A stretch of 64,000 bases of DNA from Orientallactaga sibirica (lineage: Eukaryota; Chordata; Mammalia; Rodentia; Dipodidae). The notes beneath the pieces were generated by a model, which was not told the DNA's origin, searched no databases, and saw nothing but the letters and a program-made list of their open reading frames with translations. A program made the translations under genes and the position numbers. Of this stretch, positions 11,936 through 24,211 are shown piece after piece. The first letter of the stretch is position 1, and each line of letters opens with the position of its first letter. The DNA is taken from contig JAEOAD010000004.1 of NCBI GenBank assembly GCA_036365145.1, forward strand, positions 50,991,001 through 51,055,000, read 5' to 3'.

Positions 11936-12276
11936 TGGTTCACATTGCTGGCAGAAATCACCTGACCAAGAGCAGCTTGAGGAAAAAAAAAAAGGTTTAT
12001 TTTGGCTTATAGACTCAGGGGGAAGTTTCATGATGGCGGGGAAAACTATGGCATGAACAGAGGGTGCATATCACCTCCTGGCCAACATCAGGTGGACAAT
12101 GGGAACAGGAGAGTGTGCCAAACACTGCCATGGGGAAACTGGCTATAACACTCACAAGCCCGTCCCCAATAATACACTGCCTCCTGGAGGTGTTAATTCC
12201 CAAATCTCCATCAGCTAGGAACCTAGAATTCAGAACACCTAAGTTTATGGGGGACACCTGAATCAACCAACACACT
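11936..12276. mobile_element. LTR-like rodent repeat (MaLR-like layout)
   Basis: Ordered blocks 'ggtttattttggcttataga', 'ggggaagtttcatgatggcg', 'cctcctggaggtgttaattc' and 'gtttatgggggacacctgaa' match the layout of the repeats at 40597-40920 and 46315-46645. Both strands stay open here by chance. Confidence 0.55.
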
Positions 12277-12619
12277 AAGTTTTTGACGAGAATAGCAAGT
12301 GCACAAAACGCTATTAACCATGCCAAGAGTTGGGTTTGCAGAACCTTCTACTTGAGCTTTATGTTAAAGATAGAAACCAAATCATTTAGCCATTATTTGC
12401 ACAGTATGAGGCCTTCAAGAAATTAATTTGATTTATCTTGCTTCTTTGTTTCTCTTTTTCAACATATTACCTCAAAAAATTATCAGTTGGCTTCAATAAC
12501 TTTAACAAAGATTATTTTTAGTCAATTTGTAGATTAAGATGAGATAACCTCAACATATGTTCCTAAATACTTATGTTCATCCACCCACTAATATTCCTCT
12601 TTTCAACAAAGAATTTTAT

Positions 12620-14250
12620 TAGATTTGAAATTAACAATGTAATAGGTTTAATTATGGAATTTTCATGTATGTGTGTCATTATGCTTTGTTCTAATTTGTT
12701 CTGACCTCCTTTGTATCCCCTTCATTTCATTGGTTCTTTTTCTCCCCTCAAATGCCCTCTTTATACTCTAATATCACAAATTTACATCTCCTACTTCCTC
12801 TCCCTCTTAATCTCTCTTTGTTCACTCTCATTATCCTCTAGCTACTTTTGTCATACAAGCACACACATTCTCCTTCTCTCTCCAAATATGTGTGTATAAT
12901 ATTTTTAAAGGTAGTTTATGTATATGTGGTAAAATAGAAATTATTTGTCTTTCTTAATCTGGCTTATTTGCTGGAGGACACAGTGTCCTCCAGCTCCATC
13001 CATTCTCCTGGAAATGTCATCATTTCAAATCTCTTTACACCTGAGTGAAAAGTTCATTGTATTTTCTTTATCCATTCACTCATTGATGGGCATCTAGCTA
13101 ACTCAGTTGCCTAGCTACTGTGAATACTATAGCAGTAAATACGGATATGCAAGTGTCACTGAAGTATGCTGCCTTAGAGTTCTTTTGGTATATGCCCAAG
13201 ATTGGTATTGCTGGAACATTTAGTAGTTCTATTTTTAATTTTTGAGAAATATCCATGCAGATTTCCATGGTGGCAACACCAATTTACATTGCCAGTATCC
13301 ACTATTTATTGTCATTTGTTTTCTTGATGATACCCCTTCAAACTGGGGTGAGATGGAATCTTAAAGTAGTTTTAATGTATATTTCTCTGATGACTCAGGA
13401 TAATGGAGAATTTTACAAGTATTTATTGGCCATCTGCATTTGTTCTTTCATGATCTATTATTTAATCTTTGTGATTCTTTAAGTTTTCTAAATATCAATT
13501 CCCCACCTGATATGTATTTAGCAAACATATTTTCCTAATATTCTGTAGGCTATCCCTTCATATTCCTGATTATTCTCTTTGCTGTGCAGAGGGATTTTAA
13601 TGGCATGTAATCCCATTAGTCAATTTTGGGGATAAATTTCTCTGCTGTTGGAATGATTTTCAGAAAGATCTGACCTAGACCTACTTCTTGAAGTGTTTTG
13701 CTTATGTTTTCCTCTACTAGTTTCAAAGTTTTGGTCTTACATTAAGATCTTTGATCCATTTTGAATGGACTATGAGATATATGAATCTAGTTTTAGTTTT
13801 TTTTTATTTCTACATGTGGGATATCCAATTTTCTCAGCACTATTTGTTAAAGAGACTGTCTTTTTTTCTCTAATGTATGTTTTTGACAGCTTTGTCAAAA
13901 ATTACATGGCTACAGCTCTGTGAGTTATTTGTGGGTCTTCTATTCTGTTCTAATAGTCTATGTGTGTTTTGTGCTGGTGTTATGTTGTTTTTGTTAAAAA
14001 TGACTGTAATAAAATTTGAGGTTGGATATTGTTATATCTCCAATATTGCTCTTTCTGCTTATGATTATTTTGGCTACTTGGTCTTTTGTGCCTCCCTGTC
14101 AATTTTATGATTTTTTCCCAGTTCAGTGAATAATGTGATTGTAATTTTGATGGGGACTGTGTTGAACCTTTAGATTACTTTTTATATTATGATAATGTTT
14201 AGGAGTCATGTTACCTCACCTTCTTATTTCTTGTGTTGCAATTTGTGTAT
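12620..14250 (-). mobile_element. L1 LINE 3' part, antisense, degraded
   Basis: Read on the minus strand this is the C-terminal part of L1 ORF2 followed by 3' UTR. On the + strand the inverse of familiar L1 text appears in order: 'ctccagctccatccattctc' (12990), 'ctttatccattcactcattg' (13067), 'ggggtgagatggaatcttaa' (13345), 'tattggccatctgcatttgt' (13424), 'tctttgctgtgcagagggat' (13577), 'tttgatccattttgaatgga' (13750). Many stops and indels make it non-functional. It is 5'-truncated at about 14250. Confidence 0.85.
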
Positions 14251-14325
14251 CAGTTAGTTTTGATAGATCTTCCAGTTTTGTTTGAAGATCTTCTCATTTA
14301 ACATCTTGCTCTTCTTTTATTTGAT

Positions 14326-14465
14326 TTTTGTTTTAAACAGGATCTCATGTAACTCAAGCTGGCTTGAAACTCACTAGGTATGCAAGGCTGTCCTTAAATT
14401 CCTGCTCTTCTTGCCTCCACCTTCCAAGTTCTGTGATTATAGTTAGGTGCCACCACACCTGGCTG
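14326..14465 (-). mobile_element. B1-type SINE, diverged
   Basis: Inverse B1 with many changes: 'aggatctcatgtaactcaag', 'ggcttgaaactcactaggta', 'gtgccaccacacctggct'. It abuts the antisense L1. Confidence 0.75.
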
Positions 14466-15533
14466 AAGCTTATTCTTAAAGTTTCAATCTTAAATTTGAG
14501 TCAAAAAAAAAACCAAACTACTGTAATAGCACCAACAACTCATAATACAAGAAATAGAAATATACCTAGAGTTGATTAAGTCCCACCAGTGTGTTACCAA
14601 TCACAATAAAGCAGAAGAAGATAGGACTATAGAATATCATGCAGGCACACCTGCACACACATCCATACACATATATGAACATGCATGCACAGGCACAACA
14701 CAGACATATGCACATGCAACAAAAATAAGGCAAATTCAAAATACTGCTAATAGTGTACTAGAAGGAGTGGAAATGAAAAAAATATATATACATGGGGTAA
14801 AAAAAAATGGAAGAAAAAAAGAGAAGATTGCCCCCTAATGAAAAATACACATACACAACATTAGATGAATGTATATAGAGGAATAAAAACTAAAAAGCTA
14901 TTGCTGAAAGTCTGGTAAAGTAAAAAAAAAAAAAAAACATGACTCTTAAGTGACAGAAAGGGTGGGAGAATGAATTATTGGTATAGCTTCCTCTAGTTTC
15001 TTTCCTTGGGGGAGATTTTGTTGAATTTGTGGACTCTTGTTTTTATTGTGATTTATGCTGTTGCTGAGTCTCTACTGCCCACGTGTCTGATGTTCACCAG
15101 AGTGTCTTCATTTTGGTAGCTTTCCTTTTGTGTTTATTAGAGTACTCTGTTATCCATACTTAGCTTTGCAGTGTATGGGCATGTTCTCACATCCTCCGGA
15201 GATTATCCACATTGTATCCCCCGAGGTAGTCATTGTTCTATGGCTGGGGGGTTGGGGCAAACATCTTCCAAGTGCAGTGGGAGTATGACAAGCAACCATA
15301 ACACTGAGACCTGTGCAGGTAGACCACCTATCTTCATACTTTCAAGATCTGTGTATTAATTACCTCTTGGTGAGATATAACTGTAGATTTCAAGCTCATT
15401 GATGCAACTTCAGAATTCTAGGGCTCTAACGAGGGAAGCGCACATAAGTGGCTCCAGAGGTTGATCAACACACTGACCTCAGATATCTCAGAGTATCAGA
15501 TTCCAGGTTTATTCTCAGTTTACAAGATCTGTG
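14466..15533. other. Non-coding DNA, possibly more LINE sequence
   Basis: Includes an A-rich stretch with CA-rich runs (14640-14720) and poly(A) near 14922-14938. 15000-15530 is of more balanced composition and may be L1-related. I could not place it. Confidence 0.35.
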
Positions 15534-15700
15534 AGCCAGCTTGGTGGTACACGCCATTAATCCCAGTACTAGGGAGGCAGAAGAAGGAATATCCCCATGA
15601 CTTTAGGCCACTCTGAGACTACATAGTGAAATCCAGTTCAGCCTAGACTCGAGCGAGACCATATCCTCTACCTTGGAAAAAAAAAAAAAAAAAAAAAAAG
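15534..15700 (+). mobile_element. B1-type SINE
   Basis: 'gccagcttggtggtacacgc', 'ttaatcccagtactagggag', 'gagactacatagtgaaatcc', and a tail of about 21 A. Confidence 0.9.
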
Positions 15701-16659
15701 ATCTATGTCCAAACACCAAAGGCAAGGTTGTCTTTCTACATGCACCTTCTTGCCTGAGTCTTGCCTTCTTATGCATCCAGAGTGATCCAATGGGATTTCT
15801 CTCCAGCTACAAGAATCACTCTCTCACCAAAGGCAACAGCTGTGTTTGAGGCTTGTGAGGGTTGCGGGCTTTTCTTGACGGGAGGACTGGCCATCTATTG
15901 CCTGCTTTACCTTTAGAATGTGGCTTCTGCTCACCACCACCCCCTCCCCTGAGATGTACAGCTCAGGCTGTTTGCCTCCTATCGTATTGATAACGTCTTT
16001 TTCCCCCTGCACTTTTAAGGTATCCTTTGACTACTTTTATGGATTTCTAAGGATCTTTCTTTCTTTGGAATAGTCTAGTATTTTTTTCTCATTCTATCTT
16101 TTACACCAGGTCACATGATTTCACAGCTGTGTTGATTTGAGTTTTAACGGGATCAGTGTACCTTCCTAGGCAACACAAATGCAAATATAAAAAAGACTTG
16201 AAAATGCTGAATAAAAGGAGGAAGAGGAAGAAGAAGGAAGGAAGGAAAGAAGGAAGGAAAGACGATCTTTCAGGTTTTATATTTGAGACTTTGGAAGTTT
16301 ATTATTAGCCATATTGCTGGTAGCTCACATGGATGTTTCCTATCCTCATGTTTCTCCTAATGCTCAGACACAGGACCAAGGAAGCCAAAGGTCTGTCCAA
16401 GGTTAAAGACTAAGCCCTTCATCCCGGGTACTCATTTCCATATTGTCTAGATAAGAGAAAATCTGTCTCCACTATCTAGATCAGCAACTTTTCACCTAGA
16501 GAGATAACCCCTAATATGGGCTGTCTGATCCAGTCACCAACACACAAATTTACCATATACATTTTACCCTTTACAAATAATAATCTTCCTCTACAACAAA
16601 CACAAAATAGTTTAATTTATCTTTGACTCAATATTTTTATTTTATTTTATTTGGTGTTT
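15701..16659. other. Non-coding DNA with purine-rich tract
   Basis: No gene. Contains a GGAA/GAA-rich simple tract at about 16217-16262 and an AT-rich end. Confidence 0.45.
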
Positions 16660-17178
16660 ATTATTGTCATTCTTTTTAAATAATTTATTATTTTTTTATA
16701 TTATTCTAATTTTAAGTTCATATTGGTGACTCCATTTTCTTCTCCCTGTCCTCCTCCCTCCAAAGAAACCCACATCAATGGGGAATGTGGGTCTTGCACT
16801 GTGGGGGTAGTCAAAATTATGGGGGATAGGTCAAGTCTCTGTGCATAATGACCCAACCTGTGGCTTTAACACTCTTTCCTCCCCCTCTTCTGTGAATTTC
16901 CCAGAGACATGTTGGGATCATTTTAGTTTTACTTCAGTGGTTAGGTTTGTGGAGCCTCTGTGTCTTTGGATATCTGGCTTAGTAGGAGTTGGATGTTCTC
17001 TGTGTTTGTCTCCTTCAGCCTTTTTCTGGTATCGTGATTGCCAAGAAAGCTGTACTCTTGCTCTTTCCCCGCATTACTCTATGGTTTCAGCTGGGGCCCT
17101 GGTGAGGTGAGATTTGCTGATCCTCACTTCAGGTTCGTTGTCTATCTGAAAAAGATAAGCAAATTCTCCAATGGAGAT
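16660..17178 (-). mobile_element. Antisense retroelement 3' end, probably L1-related
   Basis: Read on the minus strand this ends in an A/T-rich tail (16660-16710), as a retrotransposed 3' end would. It directly precedes the sense L1 at 17180. No minus-strand frame is open across it, so it is not ORF2. Identity is inferred from tail and context only. Confidence 0.4.
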
Positions 17179-17179
17179 A

Positions 17180-18565
17180 GGAAATTAAACAATCACTCAA
17201 TCATTGGGATCTCATGAAGCTGAAATGCTTTTTCATTGACAAATACACTATAACTAAAGCCAGCAGATTACCCACAGAATGGGAGAAAATTTTCAACAGA
17301 GGCCCAATTTCTAGAATCTACAAAGAACTCCAAAGCCTAAACAATAAATCATCAAACAACCCACTCACAAAATGGAGCAGAGAACTGCACAGGGAGTTCT
17401 CAGAGGAAGAAATACAAATAGCAAACACACATTTAAGAAAATGTTCAACATCCCTAATCATCAGGGAAATGCAAATTAAAACAACTATGAGATTCCACCT
17501 TACCCCAGTAAGGATGGCTAACATTAAAAAAAACAAGGAAAACAAATGTTGGCGAGGCTGTGGAGAAATAGGAACAAGCTTTCACTGTTGGTGGGAATGT
17601 AAAATGGTTCAACCATTATGGAAAGCTATCTGGAGACTCCTAAAAAGGATAAATATAGACCTACCAACAGATCCAGTTATTCCCTTACTGGACATTTACC
17701 CTAAAGGCTCCAAGCCTCAGATCAGAGACATTTGCTTAACCATGTTTAGCTGCTCAATTCATAATAACAAAGAGCTGGAATCAATCCAGATGTCCATCAT
17801 TAGATGAATGGATAACAAAGATATGGTATATCTATACTATGGAATTCTACATAGCAGTAAGGAAAGATGAAATAAGGAAATTTGAAAAAAAATGGTCAAA
17901 CATGGAACAGATCATCCTCAGTGAGCTCACTCAATCACAGAAAGATAATCATCACATGGTCTCGTTTATCTGTCGCTCCTAACCTGAATCCACCTGAGAC
18001 GCTGCCAAACCTAATAAACACTCTGAGGACCAGACAATAGGGAGGGTGGGATGGAGGGAGGGTAAGGGTGGAAGGGTGCAAGAGGGTGGGAAGGAGGACA
18101 ACAGTGGGGGGATACAAATAGGGACCCAAAAGGAAATGTTACTATAAAACCCTTTATTCTGAACAACAGGCTAAAACACTGATCCTTCAGCAGGCCGGCA
18201 GAAGGAACACCCGAACCACAGGAAACTGGAGAGAACATCATGAAGACCAACCTTAATCTTTTCCCGCTTCCATCTCTCTTCTTTCTCCCTCTCTCTCTTT
18301 CTCTCTCCCTCTTCTCTCTATACTCACTTTCGCTTTTATAGTATCCTTCCTCTTAATTAACATTTTATCACCAGTCCCCTAACCCCCTACTGAGACTGCT
18401 TGGTGCATTCATGACCATACAGTGAACACCAACAATCTCTCTGAGGAAGGGCCCACAATTGGATGAGGGCAGAGGAGAAGGGAAATATTACTGTAATTCA
18501 ATGGAAAGATGACTAATGTGCTATATGTTCAGACTGTAACGTTCATAATAATAAAAGTAATTTTC
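17180..18565 (+). mobile_element. L1 LINE 3' part: end of ORF2 and 3' UTR
   Basis: The sense strand encodes the L1 ORF2 C-terminal region. A 197-codon open frame (17214-17807) contains the signatures [25 protein letters not shown] and [18 protein letters not shown]. Homology leaves this frame near 17745 after a one-base loss and continues in another frame to a TAA at 17980-17982, so ORF2 is broken by a frameshift and 5'-truncated. The 3' UTR contains a G-rich tract (about 18040-18112) and ends in an AATAATAAAA-like tail. It retains no function, but it is much less decayed than the antisense L1 at 12620. Confidence 0.88.
18040..18112 (+). repeat. G-rich tract in L1 3' UTR (possible G-quadruplex)
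   Basis: Runs of GGG separated by 1-6 bases (gggagggtgggatggaggga and onward) meet the usual quadruplex pattern. L1 3' UTRs commonly carry such a tract. Confidence 0.7.
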
Positions 18566-18807
18566 TAAAAATAAACTTTAAAAATCTCCTAAACCTTTAG
18601 TCTGATGGAATGACCCACATTAATAATAAGAAATGAGTTAGATATTAAGAAGTAAGCAACCTCTTTAGTTCACCATAATGCATGAAAAACTCATATATTT
18701 CCAAGAGATAAATGCCTTTTAAAAGGCAATGCCTATTAACCTAAACAGCAAGTGTTAACTAACTGAATTTCTGGTAAGCTGAAGAGAATAATTTGGGGGA
18801 GAGGGGA

Positions 18808-18935
18808 GGTTGAGGTAGGGTCACACTTTAGCTCAGGCTGACCTGGAATTCAGTCTGTATTCTCAGGGTGGCCTGGAACTCATGGTGATCCTCCTACCAC
18901 TGCCTCCAAATGCTGGGATTAAAGGTGTGCTAGGG
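18808..18935 (-). mobile_element. B1-type SINE
   Basis: Inverse B1: 'gtagggtcacactttagctc', 'gacctggaattcagtctgta', 'aatgctgggattaaaggtgt'. Confidence 0.9.
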
Positions 18936-19281
18936 GAGAGGGTAAGGGAGCACTTAGGATATGTTTGGAATTTAAGCAGAAGGAAAAATAGTTTGAGTGT
19001 GGATATTGTTGAATGTTATAATAGTTTTTAAATTATTTGTAAGGATTTAACAGAGCAAAAATATTTACTATCTCAGCTGCCACCTGTTCTTGAGCATAAT
19101 AAAAATAAAACTGTTTCTGCAGCTAAGAAATGTTAGAAAACATATTGAACCAAAGAATAGGCATGGATCAAAAAAGAACTATATTTTTTTCTGTAAGAGT
19201 TTTTGTTTAATCCATGTGCATGTAACTTGATGGTTGTTGGATTATTTTTATATAACTTAGTAATAATAATTGAGGAAGATT

Positions 19282-19283
<2 letters not shown>
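18936..19283. other. AT-rich non-coding DNA
   Basis: Nothing recognised. Confidence 0.45.

Positions 19284-19367
<84 letters not shown>
19284..19367 (+). repeat. (CT)n(CA)n compound microsatellite
   Basis: About 50 bases of CT repeat followed by about 34 bases of CA repeat, the same compound order as at 5641-5725. Repetitive open frames on both strands are artefacts. Confidence 0.97.
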
Positions 19368-19375
<8 letters not shown>

Positions 19376-19413
19376 AGACTTTTGAGGCTGAGAGAGATTT
19401 TCAACCCTTCTGG

Positions 19414-19714
19414 GTCTGGGGAGATAGCTCAGTGGGTAAGAATGTTGTATAAGCATGAGTTTGATCCCCAGCACCCAAGTAAAAAGCAAGGTGATACTGC
19501 ACATGCCTCTAAGCCCAGTGTTGAGTGTGGTGAAGATAAGAGAGTCATTGGTTAACCAGTCTAACACAAAAATGCTGAGTTCAAGGTCCAGCAACAGTTT
19601 CTGTCTTAGGAAAATAAGGTAGAAGAGTAATAGAAGAGGAAACCTGTCATCTTCCTCTGGCCTCTGCATATGTGAACACGGGGTATATGCATTTGCACAC
19701 ACTCCTGCATACAT

Positions 19715-19746
<32 letters not shown>
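19414..19746 (+). mobile_element. Rodent SINE, B4/ID-like composite
   Basis: Head 'ctggggagatagctcagtgg' and box-B-like 'gagtttgatccccagcaccc', middle 'gagttcaaggtccagcaaca', then 'ctctggcctctgcatatgtg' and an (AG)n tail. This is the layout of a B4-like rodent SINE. Confidence 0.65.
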
Positions 19747-20287
19747 AAATCAGTCAGTTCTTCAGTGATTAATCTCCATTTCCCCATACTCTAGGGCTAA
19801 TTACCTAAATCCCCCAGTTAGGTTTCAAGTGGTCTAAAGCATGAAGAAGCTTGCAAAAGAAATTTTCTTACTTTGCAGCATTTTCAATATTAATCCTTTC
19901 CACTTCCCAACTCCATAGTCTTCACAGCCCTGCCCATTGCATGGGAAATGCAGTTATCATAGTAAATGAATAGTTACAGAATGAACAAAACTGAGTATAC
20001 CATGTGACATACATCAAGACAGGAATAGATTTTGCTCAATGTCACATCTGCTGTGACAGATGTTTTTGGCATCTGGTCGCGTGACCTTATATGAATCAGT
20101 GATAACAATTAGCTGCTGGGCGTACAGGAAACTGTAACCATCCATGAAGGAGCTCCTTAAACCAGACCAGTATACTACAAAAGGGAGATAGAATGGGCAA
20201 TTATACATTACATTTTCGAGTTTTATCTAATAAATTTAGTCTATATCATCAATGATAAATGACATGTAGAACATCTTAACTTAGTGA
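19747..20287. other. Non-coding DNA, nothing recognised
   Basis: No gene or clear repeat. Confidence 0.45.
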
Positions 20288-20459
20288 GATTTTTTTGTTT
20301 TGTTTTTTTTGTTTTTGTTTTTCAAGGTAGGGTCTCACTCTAGCCCAGATGACCTGGAATTCACTCTGTATTCTCAGTGTGGCCTCAAACTCATGGCAAT
20401 CCTCCTACTTCTGCCTCCCAAGTGCTGGGATTAAGGGTGTGCACCATCATGCCTAGCTC
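20288..20459 (-). mobile_element. B1-type SINE
   Basis: T-rich tail, 'caaggtagggtctcactcta', 'tgacctggaattcactctgt', 'ccaagtgctgggattaaggg'. Confidence 0.94.
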
Positions 20460-21773
20460 TTAGTGAGTTTTTGAACTGAGAAGTTATCTCATTTTCCATG
20501 ACCTATTTTCACTAAGTTCCTTTAGTATGATTCCTTTGGACAAGAGTAATAATTAGAGATAGGATTTTTTTTTACAAGAATTGGGTAGTTCTCAGATTTT
20601 ATACATAGAATGTTTATCAGCTGACTTTCTATAGCCCAGGGTATTTGGGGTCTCAAGGTTTCATGATGCTGGGAAATTCCCTTTGTTTTCAGAGCTATCT
20701 GACTAAAGAATACCAGTTAAGGAGGTATTCCTACACCCAAGCACAATCCTGCACTTTGGGATATCTCGTACGCCATGCCATTTAAATATCCTTCTGGCTA
20801 TAGTAGCTCAAGGACTTCTTGAATCATTTTATGTCCTGAAGTGTCCCAGCAACAAGCAGAGTGAAAAGTGAAAGTTATGAAAAAATTAAACTCAGAATTC
20901 TCACGATCACTAATGCCTAAAATTTCAGTAAAGTTTCAACCACAAGAGTGTACTCTGTTTCCTAGGAACACAGACACTCAAGCCATGAGTTCCAACAGTG
21001 TTTTCACACAGCTTAAAAATACTGTATTATTTGTTCTAAAGGGGAAGGGGGGAGGGGAGGGAAAAATACGCACCTTTGGTATGTATTTGGTATGTAAGTA
21101 TGTTTTGTTGTCAATAAATATTTTTAAAAAATACTGTATTATTTCAAGGAAATGATTATCAAGATATGATCTGATATGTATGATATGTAAACATTTGCAA
21201 AGTGAGAGTGTAAGCATTTCCCCAGAATGTTGTGTTCAAATGCTAATGAGAGCTTCTTGATCTATCCATGGGAATGATATCAAGTGATCTTTTGTAATTT
21301 TGTTTCTCTTTTTATTCTCTCCATTATTGTCTCCCAGCAATTGAGACAAATGCTGACTGTAGCAGTATTTCCTCAGGCTGCTACTTATAGCTACATAATT
21401 CCCTCCTTTACTGACACCATTGCCAAAAATAACCTACATTGCCTGAAAATGCAACAAAGCCAATGACATTTATTCTGCCTATGTCTTTGTGGAGTTCATA
21501 GTAATACACTTTTAAGCAGTAGTTTTCAAATAAAATGGAATTGACTCCTTTCTATGGAGTGAGACATGGGGAAAGAAAGGAAAGAGGGAACACAACTAGC
21601 TTTGTCCTCTCCAAGTAAACTTCAATGTACAAAACCTGCTTTTAAGTGGTGTCTGTATCATTCCCAGACAAACAGGACTGCAAAGTCCATATAAGACTGC
21701 CAACACCCTCTACTGAATCTTCCCAATCTCTGTGGCCAGCTCAGTTGCCCACCAGAATAAGTTATTTAAATGG
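20460..21773. other. Non-coding DNA with short local duplication
   Basis: The phrase aaatactgtattatttgttc (21015) recurs in part as aaatactgtattatttcaag near 21128, with a G-rich run (21040-21061) between. Nothing else recognised. Confidence 0.4.
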
Positions 21774-21857
21774 AACACTCCTTCTTCTCCTTCTTCTTCT
21801 ATTTCTCCTTCTCCTTCTCCTTCTCCTTCTCCTTCTCCTCCTCCTCCTTCTTCTTCT
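21774..21857 (+). repeat. (CTT/CTC)n pyrimidine tract
   Basis: About 84 bases almost entirely C and T on the + strand, leading straight into an inverse B1. Leu- and Gly/Glu-rich open frames here are repeat translation. Confidence 0.95.
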
Positions 21858-22009
21858 TTCCTGATTTTTTTGAAGTAAGGTCTCACTCTAGCCCAGGCTG
21901 ACCAGGAATTCACTATGTAGTCTCAGGCTTGCCTCAAATTCACAGTAATACTCCTACCTTTGTCTCCCAAGTACTGGGATTAAAGGAATGTACCACCACA
22001 CCAGGCTTT
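21858..22009 (-). mobile_element. B1-type SINE
   Basis: 'gtaaggtctcactctagccc', 'ggaattcactatgtagtctc', 'ccaagtactgggattaaagg'. Confidence 0.93.
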
Positions 22010-22014
22010 CTTAC

Positions 22015-22233
22015 TTTAAATATTTTATTTATTTATTTAAGATACAGACAGAGAGAAAGAGGCAGATAGAGGGAATGAGCATGGGTATGACAGGGCTTCC
22101 TGCCCCTGCAAATGAACTGCAGATGAATGCTCCACTTAGTGTATCTAGCTTTATGTGGGTACTGAGGAATTGAACCCCAGCTGTCCGGCTTCAAGCAAGT
22201 GCCTTTAATCACTGAGCCATCTCTCCAATCCCC
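22015..22233 (-). mobile_element. tRNA-derived rodent SINE
   Basis: 'ttatttatttatttaagata', AG-rich part, 'cccctgcaaatgaactgcag', 'actgagccatctctccaatc'. Confidence 0.9.
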
Positions 22234-22970
22234 TGGAACTCTTCTTTACTAAAAGAATTTAGCCTAAATCACTAATATCATTATGAATTCTTGACATGAA
22301 CTAATCTGAGTTTTTTGAAGGAACTCCCTCAAATCTCCTGAATACAGTAGAAGAGATCCTAAGTTCCATCTGGTGTGGGATCCTTGGTGCTAATTTTAAT
22401 GATTGCTCATGATACTGTGCTCTTCACACAGCCCTCTGAGGGCTCCATTCCACATCTTATTCCAGGATCTGGCTGAAAGTGTAGCTCTGCTTGACACAGC
22501 ATTCTCTGGGAAGGGGACTAGGAGAGCCTCACTTTCACTGAAAGCTTGGTTGGGGACTATAGGTCACATCACATGCATCAGCAAAGCATGTAACTTGGTC
22601 AAAATGACAGAAGCCAGAAGGAGCAGGTCACTGTAATGGGCAGAAAGAGTAATTCTCCTTCTTTGAACAAATGGTTGGGTATGAGCCATACTTCAACCCC
22701 ACTCTAAGCTTCTCACTTCACTTCTTCAAGTTTATAAGCTTGGCCACTCTCTATACCTAGGATATTGGCATCTTTGGCAAGGCTGAAGTCTGCTCTGCCC
22801 AGGATCCTGCCTCCAAGCTGACTCTACACTGGCATCACTGGTCTAGGGCACACCTATTACCTTCCCCATCTGAGGTCTCTCACCACTTATCCATACAATT
22901 CTCTCCTCTACATGGGAAATCTGACCTCATATTTTCGAAGCATTCAAGATTCTTATGTAAAAAAGCATTG
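22234..22970. other. Unassigned, moderately GC-rich non-coding DNA
   Basis: 22400-22930 is richer in GC than its surroundings and could be an old LTR. I cannot name it, and the 77-codon frame in it has no recognisable product. Confidence 0.35.
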
Positions 22971-22973
22971 ACT

Positions 22974-23126
22974 TTATTTATTTAAGAGAGAGAGAGAGAA
23001 TGGGTACAAACAAACTCAAGATGCATAAGCCACCTTTGCATCTGGATTTACATTGGTACAGGAAGCAAACCTGGGTCCTTAGGCTTTGTACACAAATGCC
23101 TTAAACACTGAGCCATCTCTCCAGTG
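22974..23126 (-). mobile_element. tRNA-derived rodent SINE, diverged
   Basis: 'tttatttaagagagagagag', 'caaacctgggtccttaggct', 'cactgagccatctctccagt'. Confidence 0.85.
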
Positions 23127-24000
23127 TGACTTTGAATTAAAGAACACATAATTTCCTTAAAATGATAATGAAAAATATATAGCACACACAAATTTATATT
23201 TCTCTAAACTATGCCACCATTCTCTAATGGCCAAGTCTCTTGATCCAAACACACATTAGTACTGTCATCCTTTTACTGAAGTATTAAAAGATAGGCCGTG
23301 TACTACTGTGCCATGGTTGCCTGAGTTGGGAAAACAAGTGACAACATAGTAAAAGGAAAAGTCTGGAAATATCATCAATCCAAAAGATTAAACCAAATGA
23401 ATTATTTTTACTAAATAAAATTTACCACAGAATAAAGATAAAACAGCATTTAGTATAGGATTCTATCTTATAACTGAGTAGAACTCTCTGTAAGTCACTT
23501 GTAGAAGCTTTTGGGTTACAGAAGGATATGTGCAGTCCTGCAAGTTATGGGAAATGTTTTCAATGAGTCTATGTACTATTTTCTCCTTTTTATATTCATT
23601 GATTGTTGCTCCAAACCCATTGCCTAATTGAGATTATATAAGATTTACTCAAAGTAATAGGTTTAAAAATTTAGTTTTAATTTTGTCTCCTGAACATTTT
23701 AGTCAATAATTAATATCCTCCCACCTCCAGCCCCAGAGACCTGGGATTAAACACGTGCCATCATGCCTATCCAGAACACAAAAATGTCTGCTTCCAGTGC
23801 TGCTATTAATAAGCTCTGTGACTTTGGGCAAATGATGTATTTATTTTTGGATGTCAGAAGCATAAAAATTCTAAGCCAAGAATGCCAGTTTTCTATCATT
23901 CAGTTTGTTTTCTACTGAATGAGGAAAATGGGTTCCATGATGTGTAACTTTTATAAACTATGTGTTATTTCTTGACTTTATGATTCCCTGATCTATGCCT
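23127..24000. other. Non-coding DNA with a B1 remnant
   Basis: 23718-23772 keeps the end of an inverse B1 ('cctcccacctccagccccag', 'gggattaaacacgtgccatc'). Nothing else recognised. Confidence 0.45.
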
Positions 24001-24004
24001 GATG

Positions 24005-24132
24005 TTTATTTTTTTTTAAGGTTATACTATTATATCTCCTCTCCCCTGCCTCCATTCTACTGAGGGCCCTCCTCAGTGGGGTTATTGGTGTTTGCTGTTG
24101 GGGTCGTGAAGGCTTCGGTCAATCTCTCTCTT

Positions 24133-24211
<79 letters not shown>

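Noticed and set aside
12015..12326. Open frames on both strands at 12015-12326
   Set aside because: They lie in an LTR-like repeat and are not similar to any protein known to me.
17214..17807. The 197-codon L1 frame as a functional gene
   Set aside because: It is 5'-truncated, lacks endonuclease and reverse transcriptase parts, and has a frameshift near 17745.
19133..19717. A 194-codon minus-strand frame
   Set aside because: Its core is translation of the (CT)n(CA)n microsatellite and the flanks are SINE.
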